A stretch of DNA of 64,000 nt, taken from the NCBI GenBank assembly GCA_022828425.1, contig CP094685.1:1054001-1118000 (forward strand), written 5' to 3'. The notes below the pieces were generated by a model that worked only from the letters and a program-made list of their open reading frames with translations, was not told the origin of the DNA and ran no database searches. Numbering within the stretch: the first letter of the stretch is position 1; each line of letters opens with the position of its first letter. The translations under genes were made by a program, and so were the position numbers. The stretch is from Candidatus Thiothrix sulfatifontis (GTDB lineage: Bacteria > Pseudomonadota > Gammaproteobacteria > Thiotrichales > Thiotrichaceae). Shown one piece after another: positions 16,491 through 23,675 of this stretch.

Positions 16491-16748
16491 TTACCCTCTT
16501 GCTTGATAAATCCATTCGTCAACTTCTGATTCTAACCATCTGCGGGTTCTTGTGCCGTATAACGTGCCATAGGGAAATGTTCCCGCTTTGCGCCAGCGGT
16601 TTATGGTGCTTCTGCCGTATCGGGTTTTCATTACAACTTCATGCATATCAATCAGGCGGATACCGATAGGCATTTCAGGCTTTTGGTGCTGTAGTTTTTG
16701 TTTCCATTCTTGGAAATCAAACGTGTTTAATGATGTTAGGGTTTGCAT
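16491..16748 (-). CDS. AlpA-family DNA-binding regulator / excisionase
   Basis: 85 aa. GIRLIDMHEVVMKTRYGRSTINRWRKAGTFP and LYGTRTRRWLESEVDEWI are the standard AlpA winged-helix motifs. GGAG lies eight bases upstream of ATG. AlpA proteins activate integrase transcription or act as directionality factors in P4-like elements. It is the first gene of the replication operon. Confidence 0.9.
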   Translation of the reverse strand: MQTLTSLNTFDFQEWKQKLQHQKPEMPIGIRLIDMHEVVMKTRYGRSTINRWRKAGTFPYGTLYGTRTRRWLESEVDEWIYQARG

Positions 16749-16776
16749 GGTAAATACTCCAATGAGTGTTAAAGGT

Positions 16777-16800
16777 GGGCAGGGTTTTAACTCCCTGCCC
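16777..16800. terminator. Hairpin between the membrane operon and alpA
   Basis: Perfect stem GGGCAGGG / CCCTGCCC with an eight-base loop, between the end of the 728-aa gene and alpA. There is no U-run on the minus strand, so it may attenuate rather than stop transcription. Confidence 0.5.
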
Positions 16801-16815
16801 TGTTGGGTTGATAAA

Positions 16816-19002
16816 TTAAGCTAAAATATATTTAGGCTTACCGTTTGAGTAATCAGGATTGGCTTTTAAAATTCCATCCTGTAAGGCGCGTTGATTCCAG
16901 TTCAACCAAATGCGCCCCATTTCCTGCACTGTTAAGCCTGTTTTGTCGTCCTTGCTCTTGGTGGATTGGCTGATAAAACGCTTACAATCACGAGCGCCGG
17001 GAGTGATTTCCTTGTCATTTACCTTTGCAATCCATTGCGGGTAAAGGTCGATTTCTGCTTGCTTGGCTTCACCTGTAAGACCGTTTTGCACCGTTTCGCC
17101 GCTACCGTTTTGTGACCGTGCGGGCACGGTGTCTGCTACCGTTTCGCACCGTGCGGGCACGGTTGGCAGAACGGCCTCTGAAACGCTTTCATGAAACGGT
17201 AGGGCGGTTGCCAAGGGTAGCGGGTAGATCGCTTCAGCCGTGCCTAACGCGGGGTTGTGCAGGCCAGTTGCACCAGTGCGTTGCTGCAATGGCATGACCG
17301 GGGCAGGGGTAGCAGGTGCCGAACTTTTGGCAATCTTAGCCGCAACTTTTAACAGGTCTTTATCGTCAAGATCGGCAGGGTTAAATAGCTTTGAATAACC
17401 ATCGAATACCGCCGCCTGAATATCGGCCTCAGTTGTTGCGCCTGACTTTTTAACCGCATCCACTAACGCATGGATAGTTTCAGCAACAGACTGGCGTTTA
17501 ATTTCCGGGGTAGGAGATTCTCTGAAAACCTTGCCAGCTTCATGTTTTGCCGTTTCTGCCTGATACAATTTACTGACATTAGCCGCTTGTTCTGGCGATT
17601 GTTTAAAGCCTTGCACCTCTTGAATAACAGGCGCATCACTACGCCACCGTGGGGACAATTGGTATTCATTGCCATGCTTCACTAAAACATTGTCCTTTGT
17701 GGCTAAATGTTCCAGTAAATGCGCCGCTAATTTCATAACGGTTTTTCGCGGTGTTTCGTATCCAGCGTCATACAGGGTTTTATAAACAGCGGGGTAGAGT
17801 GATTCAGCCGTTGGTTCTAATTCACTGCGCAATAACTGGAATTTGATTGATTTTAGCATTTCATTCATAAACGCCTGATCGGGTTTACCTGACATTGATT
17901 CCAGCTTATCGCCCACGGCTTTAGCTGCATTGCCCATTGCTTCCATTTGCTGATTCCTTCCGTGTTGCGCCCGTGCGTATTCATTGGCGAGAATTTCAGG
18001 GCTTGCCTTTAAACCGCTTTCAACCTTTTGGGCGTATTCCGCTACGCTCATTTTTGCAGAATCAAATGCTGATAGGGGAGGGGTGATGTTATAAGCGTCT
18101 TGGGTAGACCGTGGTTTATCTTCGGTATTACCGCCTTTCCCCTTAATCCGCCGTAACGCATTGGCATAGGCAAATAGCGCCATAATGTGCTGACACTCGA
18201 ACACGAAGATCAACACGCCGATCACCAGTAGCATTCCGGTGTTGTTGTCGGTTTGCGTTGCTTTCCCAATGGCTTGGAACATGGGCTTATCAAAATGCTC
18301 ACGTACCTTTAGCATGGCGTCGGTTTTGGCATTTAACGCCGCTGCATTGGTGTCGTTCGCCATGGCGTTTGCCATCTGCATTGACTCCCGTACCGCCGCT
18401 ACATTCGCTTCGGATTGCGCACAATCGAACGTTTTACCCTTGGCTAGTGCTTTTTCCATCCTCACTTTGCAATCGGCTAACCGCATTTGTGCGGCTTGCA
18501 GGTCTTGGGTGAGGGCAGTGCTACCCGTGGATAACGTGACGTTGCTACCCGTTACTTCCTTCATCATGCCGGAATTTTCCGCCGCTGAATTGGCGATATG
18601 TTGCTGGTTGTTGGACGTGCTGAACGCCTCAAACAGTAGCCCCGATGTGAGAAACAAGCCCATGGCGATAATCTGCGAGGTTTTTAGCTTGTAGCCTTCC
18701 GCTCTGTGAATAGCAATGTCTTCGTAAACCGCTTCTTTGCTGGAGGCCAGAAAAAAGGCGAGGGTGAAGGCAATCACGCTGAACACAATCAGCGCCACCC
18801 AATCGTTACTTTTCTGAACAATGAATGTGCCAATGCCCCACACGTCAGCGACGTACAGCATGAACACTGCGACGATGTATAGCCCGAAGGTTGCCCATTT
18901 CGCCCACTGCATCAGGTTATAGTTTTTAATGGCCCGGTGTTTGTCACTAAAGACCGAATCACCGTTGCCCGCTTTGGTTGCTAATACGCTTTGAATATTC
19001 AT
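16816..19002 (-). CDS. 728-aa membrane protein of unknown function
   Basis: Three transmembrane segments lie near the N-terminus (about 33-57, 68-86, 108-128). A loop of about 110 residues with Cys and Asn/Ala-rich helices follows, then a fourth TM (VIGVLIFVFECQHIMALFAY, about 255-275). The remaining about 450 residues are soluble and predicted cytoplasmic. This part contains a possible winged-helix stretch (TVMKLAAHLLEHLATKDNV...HGNEYQLSPRW), Pro/Thr-rich linkers, and a final conserved-looking block (RIWLNWNQRALQDG). No family was recognised. It is the last gene of a five-gene operon and starts nine bases after a small TM protein gene. Confidence 0.8.
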   Translation of the reverse strand: MNIQSVLATKAGNGDSVFSDKHRAIKNYNLMQWAKWATFGLYIVAVFMLYVADVWGIGTFIVQKSNDWVALIVFSVIAFTLAFFLASSKEAVYEDIAIHRAEGYKLKTSQIIAMGLFLTSGLLFEAFSTSNNQQHIANSAAENSGMMKEVTGSNVTLSTGSTALTQDLQAAQMRLADCKVRMEKALAKGKTFDCAQSEANVAAVRESMQMANAMANDTNAAALNAKTDAMLKVREHFDKPMFQAIGKATQTDNNTGMLLVIGVLIFVFECQHIMALFAYANALRRIKGKGGNTEDKPRSTQDAYNITPPLSAFDSAKMSVAEYAQKVESGLKASPEILANEYARAQHGRNQQMEAMGNAAKAVGDKLESMSGKPDQAFMNEMLKSIKFQLLRSELEPTAESLYPAVYKTLYDAGYETPRKTVMKLAAHLLEHLATKDNVLVKHGNEYQLSPRWRSDAPVIQEVQGFKQSPEQAANVSKLYQAETAKHEAGKVFRESPTPEIKRQSVAETIHALVDAVKKSGATTEADIQAAVFDGYSKLFNPADLDDKDLLKVAAKIAKSSAPATPAPVMPLQQRTGATGLHNPALGTAEAIYPLPLATALPFHESVSEAVLPTVPARCETVADTVPARSQNGSGETVQNGLTGEAKQAEIDLYPQWIAKVNDKEITPGARDCKRFISQSTKSKDDKTGLTVQEMGRIWLNWNQRALQDGILKANPDYSNGKPKYILA

Positions 19003-19011
19003 AAGTCCCCC

Positions 19012-19368
19012 TTAGAAACTGTTCGCCAGCAAAAACATGCCAGCCGCCGCCGTCATGATCGACACGCCGTCACGGGTGTAAAACACCACTGCGACAAAAA
19101 ACGCGCCTATCAGGAATTGACCAATAAACGCCAGTGCGCCCGCTCCGAAGAACAGGGCGTAATGAAAATATTGGTAGGCGGTGAACAGCATCCCGATGGA
19201 TACCAGCACGCGGGCGGTGATGATGAAAACGCGCTCCCAGTCGATACGGCCTAGGATGGCGGTTAAGCTGGATACAGTGCTATCCATGCCGTGCGCATCA
19301 GGTGAGTGCTGTAACGCTCTCACAGAGGCAACATGCGCTTGCTCTTGGGGTGTCAGTAGTGGATTCAT
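19012..19368 (-). CDS. Small three-TM membrane protein
   Basis: 118 aa. A soluble N-terminal 45 residues (LTPQEQAHVASVRAL) is followed by three hydrophobic helices: VFIITARVLVSIGMLF, ALFFGAGALAFIGQFLIGAFFVAVVF and SIMTAAAGMFLLANSF. The ATG overlaps the previous stop by four bases. It is probably a partner of the 728-aa membrane protein, with which it is coupled. No family is recognised. Confidence 0.75.
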   Translation of the reverse strand: MNPLLTPQEQAHVASVRALQHSPDAHGMDSTVSSLTAILGRIDWERVFIITARVLVSIGMLFTAYQYFHYALFFGAGALAFIGQFLIGAFFVAVVFYTRDGVSIMTAAAGMFLLANSF

Positions 19369-19673
19369 GCTTCAGCCCTCCGATAACCACGTTTCAACAT
19401 ATCCGCCTCAATAGCAGCAAAAGCCGCCTCACGGTTGCGCTTGTGTTGATCGTGCTGATAGCAGTCGATTACCCACGGCATACGCCCACGCCTTGACCAC
19501 ACCACGCCTTGAAATTCGTATCGTGCGGGAAGTTGCCCGCCATTTTTCAGGGATATGGTTAGCGGTGAACCGTCTGGCTTGTACCAATGCAAACCGCTGA
19601 TAGTTGGTTCTGGCGTTACTGGTGCGCCTATTGGCAGGGCAAACAGGGATAGTTGATCGAGTGGCTTAGCCAT
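19365..19673 (-). CDS. Hypothetical 102-aa protein
   Basis: ATG 19673 is chosen because AGGAGG lies six bases upstream; the longer frame overlaps the preceding gene. It is a soluble, beta-rich protein (SGLHWYKPDGSPLTISL, GVVWSRRGRMPWVIDCYQHD) with a basic C-terminal helix. It is not recognised. Both ends overlap neighbours, so it is translationally coupled in the five-gene operon. Confidence 0.75.
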   Translation of the reverse strand: MAKPLDQLSLFALPIGAPVTPEPTISGLHWYKPDGSPLTISLKNGGQLPARYEFQGVVWSRRGRMPWVIDCYQHDQHKRNREAAFAAIEADMLKRGYRRAEA

Positions 19674-20109
19674 GCTGCACCTCCTGCATATCGCAATTGA
19701 GCCACACTTTGATGCTTGCGCCGCTGGTGGGGTCAATGCCGATGCAATAACAAGAACAGGCGCGATAATCGCCTGAGTCCATGCCGTAATCGTGATAGTA
19801 CGAGCCGCCGTTTTCGTCGCACTGCCAGTAATGCCCATCCTCCAGCCAATCCATGCGGGGGGGAACGATGCATTTACCGTGGAGGTTGGTATAGGCTTGC
19901 GTATTGGTGCGTGCCTGTTCTGCACGTACCAAATCAAGCAAATCCACTTTTAAGCAGTCGAGAATGCGTAGGGTATCAATCACGTTTTCGACGTATCCGC
20001 TTTTGCGGGTGGATACAGTGCTATCCAGCGCCGCCGCGTGTTGGGCGAAGATCGCCAGACTGTCGGCACGGGCGTGAATGTCACGAAGTAGGGTGTTTAG
20101 GTCGCTCAT
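19666..20109 (-). CDS. Hypothetical 147-aa protein with Cys-rich C-terminus
   Basis: The N-terminal half is helical (LNTLLRDIHARADSLAIFAQHAAAL). The C-terminal half is Trp/Tyr/Cys-rich (DGHYWQCDENGG, GDYRACSCYCIGIDP, VWLNCDMQ), which suggests a small metal-bound or disulfide-free beta domain. No family is recognised. It overlaps the upstream and downstream genes (ATGA at 20106-20109). Confidence 0.75.
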   Translation of the reverse strand: MSDLNTLLRDIHARADSLAIFAQHAAALDSTVSTRKSGYVENVIDTLRILDCLKVDLLDLVRAEQARTNTQAYTNLHGKCIVPPRMDWLEDGHYWQCDENGGSYYHDYGMDSGDYRACSCYCIGIDPTSGASIKVWLNCDMQEVQHG

Positions 20110-20387
20110 ACAGCACCGCCTTTGATTTCTGTTACAGGATTCAAAGTTTTCACTACGTCGGAATATTCGAGCGCGTGAATAGCGTCATGCAGGGCTTCAA
20201 GGCGTGTTTCTAGGGTTTCGAGTAGGTGGGTAAGTTCTGCGACTTCCACAACCTCATTAAGTGCCGATTTTCTGCCAATGCTGGCAAGGTTGAATAACGC
20301 CCATGATTCATTACCCAATTGATTGAGGGTGGTTTTCAGGTCGGTATTGTTTGTGCCGTTGGGCGTTGTGATAAGATTACGTTTCAT
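20106..20387 (-). CDS. Hypothetical 93-aa coiled-coil protein, first gene of the five-gene operon
   Basis: Mostly helical with a leucine-rich amphipathic stretch (VAELTHLLETLETRLEALHDAIHAL). The N-terminus is polar (TPNGTNNTDLKTTL). It resembles a small accessory or oligomerisation protein; no family is recognised. Its 3' end contains an imperfect copy of the inverted repeat that frames the TumE/TumA genes (20121-20147). Its start lies about 105 bases before the RHH regulator gene. Confidence 0.7.
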   Translation of the reverse strand: MKRNLITTPNGTNNTDLKTTLNQLGNESWALFNLASIGRKSALNEVVEVAELTHLLETLETRLEALHDAIHALEYSDVVKTLNPVTEIKGGAV

Positions 20388-20491
20388 TTGCTGAGTTCTC
20401 TTAACTTCGATCAGTAAATGGGCTGTTTGGGTGGTTCCAACACCTTGCAGCCCGTAAGCGCCTTACCCTTCATCGGGTGGGGCGTTTTCGT

Positions 20492-20662
20492 TTATGCCTT
20501 CTGTGTTTTGTCTGCCTCCTTCACTTCACGAGCTTGCTTGATAAGCTGGCATACCATGCTGTTCACGCTTCGCCCTGTCTTACGTGCCTGTTCCTCAATC
20601 CATGCTTTATCTTCTGGTTGCATACGCAAGCCGAAAGGTTTGATTGATCTTGTTGCGGTCAT
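20492..20662 (-). CDS. Arc-type ribbon-helix-helix regulator
   Basis: 56 aa, short and easily missed. KPFGLRMQPEDKAWIEEQA and TGRSVNSMVCQLIKQAREV give the strand-helix-helix of the Arc/MetJ family, in which the N-terminal strand reads the DNA major groove. AAGGA lies nine bases upstream of ATG 20662. It is divergent from a second RHH gene at 20774 whose strand shares the motif PFGLRM. The pair recalls the Mnt/Arc switch of phage P22 and probably controls a lysis/maintenance-like decision of the island; that is inference. Confidence 0.82.
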   Translation of the reverse strand: MTATRSIKPFGLRMQPEDKAWIEEQARKTGRSVNSMVCQLIKQAREVKEADKTQKA

Positions 20663-20683
20663 TTCCGTCTTTCCTTTTTAATA

Positions 20684-20770
20684 ACACCGTGAAGTCACAA
20701 TAATTACACCGTGTTTCTATCACGTCAAGCATTTTGTGATTACACTGTGAAGTCATTGTGTAACGGTGTA
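20684..20770. promoter_or_regulatory. Operator cluster between the divergent RHH genes
   Basis: The 112-bp divergent region carries repeated half-sites: ACACCGTGAAGTCACAA at 20684, ATTACACCGTG at 20703, ATTACACTGTGAAGTCA at 20739 and TAACGGTGTA at 20761. ACAC(C/T)GTGAAGTCA occurs twice in direct orientation about 60 bases apart. Ribbon-helix-helix repressors typically bind such short repeated boxes in tandem. Confidence 0.65.
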
Positions 20771-20773
20771 CTT

Positions 20774-20983
20774 ATGAGTAGAGATGTAAACCCCTTCGGC
20801 TTGCGGATGCCGTCCGATGTGAAGGAAGAGCTTGAAAAACTGGCAGAACAGAACAGGCGTTCACTGAATGCTGAAATAGTCGTAAGGCTTGAAGAAAGCA
20901 TCAAGCGCGAAAAAGAAAGCTGCATCACTGGCGATGAACTGCGACGCATCGTCAGGGAAGAACTCACCAAAGCGGGTAAGTAG
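20774..20983 (+). CDS. Arc-family ribbon-helix-helix regulator
   Basis: 69 aa from ATG 20774; the open frame begins at 20711 but that part overlaps the operators. VNPFGLRMPSDVKEELEKLA and RRSLNAEIVVRLEESIKRE are classic Arc features. A C-terminal extension (GDELRRIVREELTKAG) may mediate tetramer formation. The ribosome site is weak. It is divergent from the 56-aa RHH gene. Confidence 0.85.
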   Translation: MSRDVNPFGLRMPSDVKEELEKLAEQNRRSLNAEIVVRLEESIKREKESCITGDELRRIVREELTKAGK

Positions 20984-21061
20984 GGAGTTCTGTTTTTAGT
21001 AGGCAAAGCGTTGCTGTAGCCCATAGAATGGACTCCTATTAGTCATAAAAATTAAGCAGAA

Positions 21062-21092
21062 ACCCCACTCCTAAGCCCTGTGAGGTTTTTTA
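21062..21092 (+). terminator. Probable terminator after the rightward RHH gene
   Basis: AACCCCAC pairs with GTGAGGTT (one mismatch) followed by six T. The rest of 20,984-21,194 shows no gene. Confidence 0.55.
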
Positions 21093-21194
21093 TGGGTGGT
21101 GTTTGGTAAGTTCAGTGAGGTATTTTTAACATAAAAATAAATAAATTGTTTATCATCAATACGTTAACTATTTAAATGTAGCACTTTTTTTGCA

Positions 21195-21761
21195 TCACTT
21201 TTCGTTCTGTTTGGCACTCATAACCCGTCGTTCATGTGCTTTTATCAGTTTTTCAGCCTTGCGCCGCTCTGCGTCGGGTGTAATCGACTGGGTGTTGATG
21301 TGATCAGTAAAAAGTTTACGGTAAGCTGTATAGGTGGTGCGGTAGGCAGTACCAAAATGAAGAATTTTTCTTTCAAGCCTGATATTCAGGTGTTTCAGTT
21401 CCTCCTCTGTTTTTCGCTGTTCCCTGTGTCCTTGTGCTGCCCACTTCCATAACTGGATACAAGACGGGGTGTCATGCTTAACCTTCAAATAAGATTCTAG
21501 GACTTCAGCCCATAGCAGAATGGGTGTACTCGCTGTGCGTTTTCTGATGTGTTGTTTTTTATCGTGTTTTGCATCCATAACAAATAGACGCAAGCCTTCA
21601 GAATCAGTAACCAGCCAATCATTCAGCGTTTGGGATGCGCGGTTTTTTTCCAGTTCTTTTTGAATATCATCCAAGGATTGATAGCCGCTTTTGAAACAAT
21701 AGCAAATGCTCTTGTACTGGAAACATAGCAAGTCCTTGCAGTAGTACCACGCATTACCCAT
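21195..21761 (-). CDS. Hypothetical 188-aa basic protein
   Basis: Highly charged, Lys/Arg/Gln-rich helical protein (DIQKELEKNRASQTLNDWLV, HDKKQHIRKRTAS, REQRKTEEELKHLNIRLERK). Four cysteines lie in the first 22 residues (WYYCKDLLCFQYKSICYCF), perhaps a metal-binding knuckle. AGGA lies about nine bases upstream of ATG. No family is recognised; the basic helices could bind nucleic acid. Confidence 0.6.
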   Translation of the reverse strand: MGNAWYYCKDLLCFQYKSICYCFKSGYQSLDDIQKELEKNRASQTLNDWLVTDSEGLRLFVMDAKHDKKQHIRKRTASTPILLWAEVLESYLKVKHDTPSCIQLWKWAAQGHREQRKTEEELKHLNIRLERKILHFGTAYRTTYTAYRKLFTDHINTQSITPDAERRKAEKLIKAHERRVMSAKQNEK

Positions 21762-21811
21762 AATTCATTTTCCTGTCAGATTGTCAGAACATCCAAACGG
21801 GAATACGCAAA

Positions 21812-21843
21812 AGGGGAAAGCCGCTAACTTTCCCCTTTTTTTT
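21812..21843. terminator. Strong hairpin with T-run
   Basis: GGGGAAAG (21813-21820) pairs with CTTTCCCC (21828-21835), followed by eight T; an A-run precedes it. It lies downstream of the 74-aa minus-strand gene (ends 21928), so it probably terminates the small-gene run. Confidence 0.75.
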
Positions 21844-21927
21844 GTTCCCGACTTGGTGGAAGGTAGAACCAAGTCGGGGGAATTTGCAATAGGTTGTTAA
21901 GGTTCACGCCCGCCCGTTGCGGGTGGT

Positions 21928-22152
21928 TTAGAGTTCCGTGCGAGTCAGGTATTGATTCCCGCCTTGTGTGCCGTCGATCTTGTAGAGCGGCTTGTCGTGT
22001 TGGCTGCGCGTTTCGCGGTTGGCGGTGACGGAATCCCACACGGTGTAGTAGTTGCCACGGTTCGCCGCTGCATCGCTGCGAGCCATACGACACGCGGCTT
22101 CAAAGGTTTGCAGGGTTGCCAGCCGGATACCGTTTTTAAAAATCACGAACAT
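21928..22152 (-). CDS. Hypothetical 74-aa protein
   Basis: FVIFKNGIRLATLQTFEAACRMARSDAA... reads as an alpha/beta mini-domain with a Tyr/Asp-rich C-terminus. AGGAAA lies upstream of ATG 22152. It overlaps the preceding gene by 17 bases. No family is recognised. Confidence 0.6.
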   Translation of the reverse strand: MFVIFKNGIRLATLQTFEAACRMARSDAAANRGNYYTVWDSVTANRETRSQHDKPLYKIDGTQGGNQYLTRTEL

Positions 22153-22501
22153 GCTTCAGTTTCCTTTGCATCATCGGTGCTTTGGGCAAATACAGGGATT
22201 TACCGCCGTATTCAGCCGCAAGCCCAGTAAATAAGGTTTGCAGGATTTTCGCCGCTTCCTGCCGGTCATAACCCGCCAATTCCAGCGAATAGCGCCCCAA
22301 ACTCAACATAGCGGGCAATGTTGCCGAACCGTTGCCGCTGCTGTGAGTGTTAACGGGTCGTTTAGCCGCTTGCGCTTGGGTGGCTAGATCGTGCTTATCC
22401 AGCTCTTCAATAGTGCGTTCGGCACGGTCTACCGAACATCGAGCCACGTCTAGCACGATCATCACGCGGATAGGGTCGGGTGAATGTGTATGCGGTTGCA
22501 T
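22136..22501 (-). CDS. Hypothetical protein with a Mor-like C-terminus
   Basis: 121 aa. The C-terminal AAKILQTLFTGLAAEYGGKSLYLPK resembles the end of Mor/C-type activators, where GG-x-x-[IL]-Y-[IL]-P-K forms the start of the DNA-binding helix pair. The rest of that domain is missing here, so the likeness may be local. The N-terminus (RVMIVLDVARCSVDRAERTIEEL) could be a regulatory region. It is the start of a short operon with the 74-aa gene. Confidence 0.6.
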   Translation of the reverse strand: MQPHTHSPDPIRVMIVLDVARCSVDRAERTIEELDKHDLATQAQAAKRPVNTHSSGNGSATLPAMLSLGRYSLELAGYDRQEAAKILQTLFTGLAAEYGGKSLYLPKAPMMQRKLKHVRDF

Positions 22502-22558
22502 GGTGTTTGCTCCTACGTCATCACGACGTTGGTATAAAGTAAAAAAGTGGGTTTACCC

Positions 22559-22816
22559 CTAAGCCATAACCAGATGACGAACCATGTAGGCTTTAACATG
22601 CTTTGGATTGAAGCGGTAAAGGTGTCGATTACCCACGGGTATTTCTATTCTGGGTAATAAGTTAGGGTGTTTTTTGGCATGGCGTAAAAACGCGGGTGCT
22701 GTCATGTTTGCCATTGCCGCCGCCGCTCTTCCTGACAGGCTGTATTCATGTATTTCATGAACTGCTTTACGGTGTGCTGTAGCGTTAAGGTTTTTTTGTG
22801 GTCTGGAAACTGTCAT
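22559..22816 (-). CDS. Hypothetical 85-aa HTH-like protein
   Basis: ATG 22816 is preferred (AGGTG five bases upstream). The sequence YSLSGRAAAAMANMTAPAFLRHAKKHPNLLP followed by PVGNRHLYRFNPKHVKAYM has the layout of a small winged-helix (helix-turn-helix then a wing-like RHLYRF strand), similar to the AlpA/MerR-like DNA-binding fold. It is probably a regulator. No specific family is claimed. Confidence 0.65.
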   Translation of the reverse strand: MTVSRPQKNLNATAHRKAVHEIHEYSLSGRAAAAMANMTAPAFLRHAKKHPNLLPRIEIPVGNRHLYRFNPKHVKAYMVRHLVMA

Positions 22817-22840
22817 GGTTTCACCTAATTGCATCATGGT

Positions 22841-23146
22841 TTAGTAATTAAAGCCGCCATCAACAAGATTAACGGCATTAGCGGCATTAGCGGCATTAGC
22901 GGCTTCGGGTTTCTTTTCCGGTGTCTTCTCTGGTTTATTCTCCGGTTTCTTTTCCGGTGTCTTTTCCGGTGTCTTTTCGGCTTCCTCCAATTTGTCCAGC
23001 AAAGCAGAAACCCGCTTTTCCAGAACATCAACCCGATCAATTAACAAAGTAACCGCTTTTAAAAAAAGCTCTTGAAATTCGCCGTCTTGTTCGCTTTGGT
23101 TGTTATTTTTTGCTGAACCAAAGCCGAAAGGGGGTTTATGTTTCAT
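22841..23146 (-). CDS. 101-aa coiled-coil protein with KPE repeats
   Basis: A polar N-terminus is followed by a coiled coil (LFLKAVTLLIDRVDVLEKRVSALLDKLEEAEK). Then comes a repetitive, unstructured tail of EK(T/K)PE(K/N)KPE units, followed by AANAANAANAVN. The tail is encoded by short DNA tandem repeats that could change length. It overlaps the upstream HTH gene by ATGA. GGAG lies ten bases upstream. Function is unknown. Confidence 0.65.
   Translation of the reverse strand: MKHKPPFGFGSAKNNNQSEQDGEFQELFLKAVTLLIDRVDVLEKRVSALLDKLEEAEKTPEKTPEKKPENKPEKTPEKKPEAANAANAANAVNLVDGGFNY
22874..22900 (+). repeat. Three perfect 9-bp tandem repeats inside a gene
   Basis: GGCATTAGC occurs three times head to tail, encoding AAN on the minus strand. 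A 12-bp-like repeat family (TTTTCCGGTGTC and variants) lies next to it at about 22916-22978. Slippage here would change the length of the protein tail without shifting the frame. Confidence 0.85.
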
Positions 23147-23349
23147 GCTGCAATATCTCCGGGGTAAATTTTTGAATGCTTGAATGCCAAAACATCCGCT
23201 TTCAGGTAAACGGCTTTTGATTTCGGCTTGTACTGTCTAAACGGTATCGGGTAGCCCTTCACGGTTGTAACGGAAACACCCAACAGTGCCGCCGCTTCGC
23301 TACGGGTAATTTCCTCGCTGTCTGTCGTTGTTGCTTGTGCCTCTGTCAT
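23143..23349 (-). CDS. Small helix-turn-helix regulator
   Basis: 68 aa from ATG 23349 with GAGG six bases upstream. EEITRSEAAALLGVSVTTVKGY is a good helix-turn-helix, followed by a wing-like KSKAVYLKADVLAFK. It is an AlpA/MerR-like small regulator, probably autoregulated. The longer frame to 23535 has no likely ribosome site and is less plausible. Confidence 0.78.
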   Translation of the reverse strand: MTEAQATTTDSEEITRSEAAALLGVSVTTVKGYPIPFRQYKPKSKAVYLKADVLAFKHSKIYPGDIAA

Positions 23350-23467
23350 GTTGTGCCTCATTGCGTAAAGAAAGTTAGGTTTTGCAAAGTGTGCAACATA
23401 AAAAGCCTTGTTGTTCTTTGAGGTTTCAAGATTCGCGGCAAACCTTGAAAAGACGAAACCAAGACAA

Positions 23468-23491
23468 TGACACAAAGTGTCACACTGTGAC
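23468..23491. promoter_or_regulatory. Overlapping palindromes in the divergent region
   Basis: TGACACAAAGTGTCA (23468-23482) and GTCACACTGTGAC (23479-23491) are both perfect inverted repeats. They lie between the leftward HTH gene (starts 23349) and the rightward 279-aa gene (starts 23676), so they are likely operators. The remaining 23,350-23,675 has no gene that I can support. Confidence 0.6.
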
Positions 23492-23675
23492 CTAGCACTG
23501 ATTTTCAGGGTTTCCGGTGGGCATAGCGCAACCACGAAAGCCCATAGCCATACTGGTTAAGGGTTTGAGGGGTGTCACTTAATAAACTGCTTTAAGTGGC
23601 TTGTGATCGACTTGGGGGAGCGTCCGCACTCCTCCTCACCTGCCGGGTTTTTGCATTTTTTTTGAGGATTTCCCC

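Noticed and set aside
16816-19002. 728-aa protein as a conjugative coupling protein or Zot-like assembly ATPase
   Set aside because: No Walker A or B motif is visible.
22136-22501. Full Mor activator
   Set aside because: Only the GGKSLYLPK-like end matches; most of the domain is absent, so it is listed as hypothetical.
22829-23044. Plus-strand 71-aa frame, Gly/Phe/Leu-rich with repeats
   Set aside because: It is the reverse reading of the KPE/AAN repeat gene. The minus-strand gene has a ribosome site and coupled start; this frame does not.
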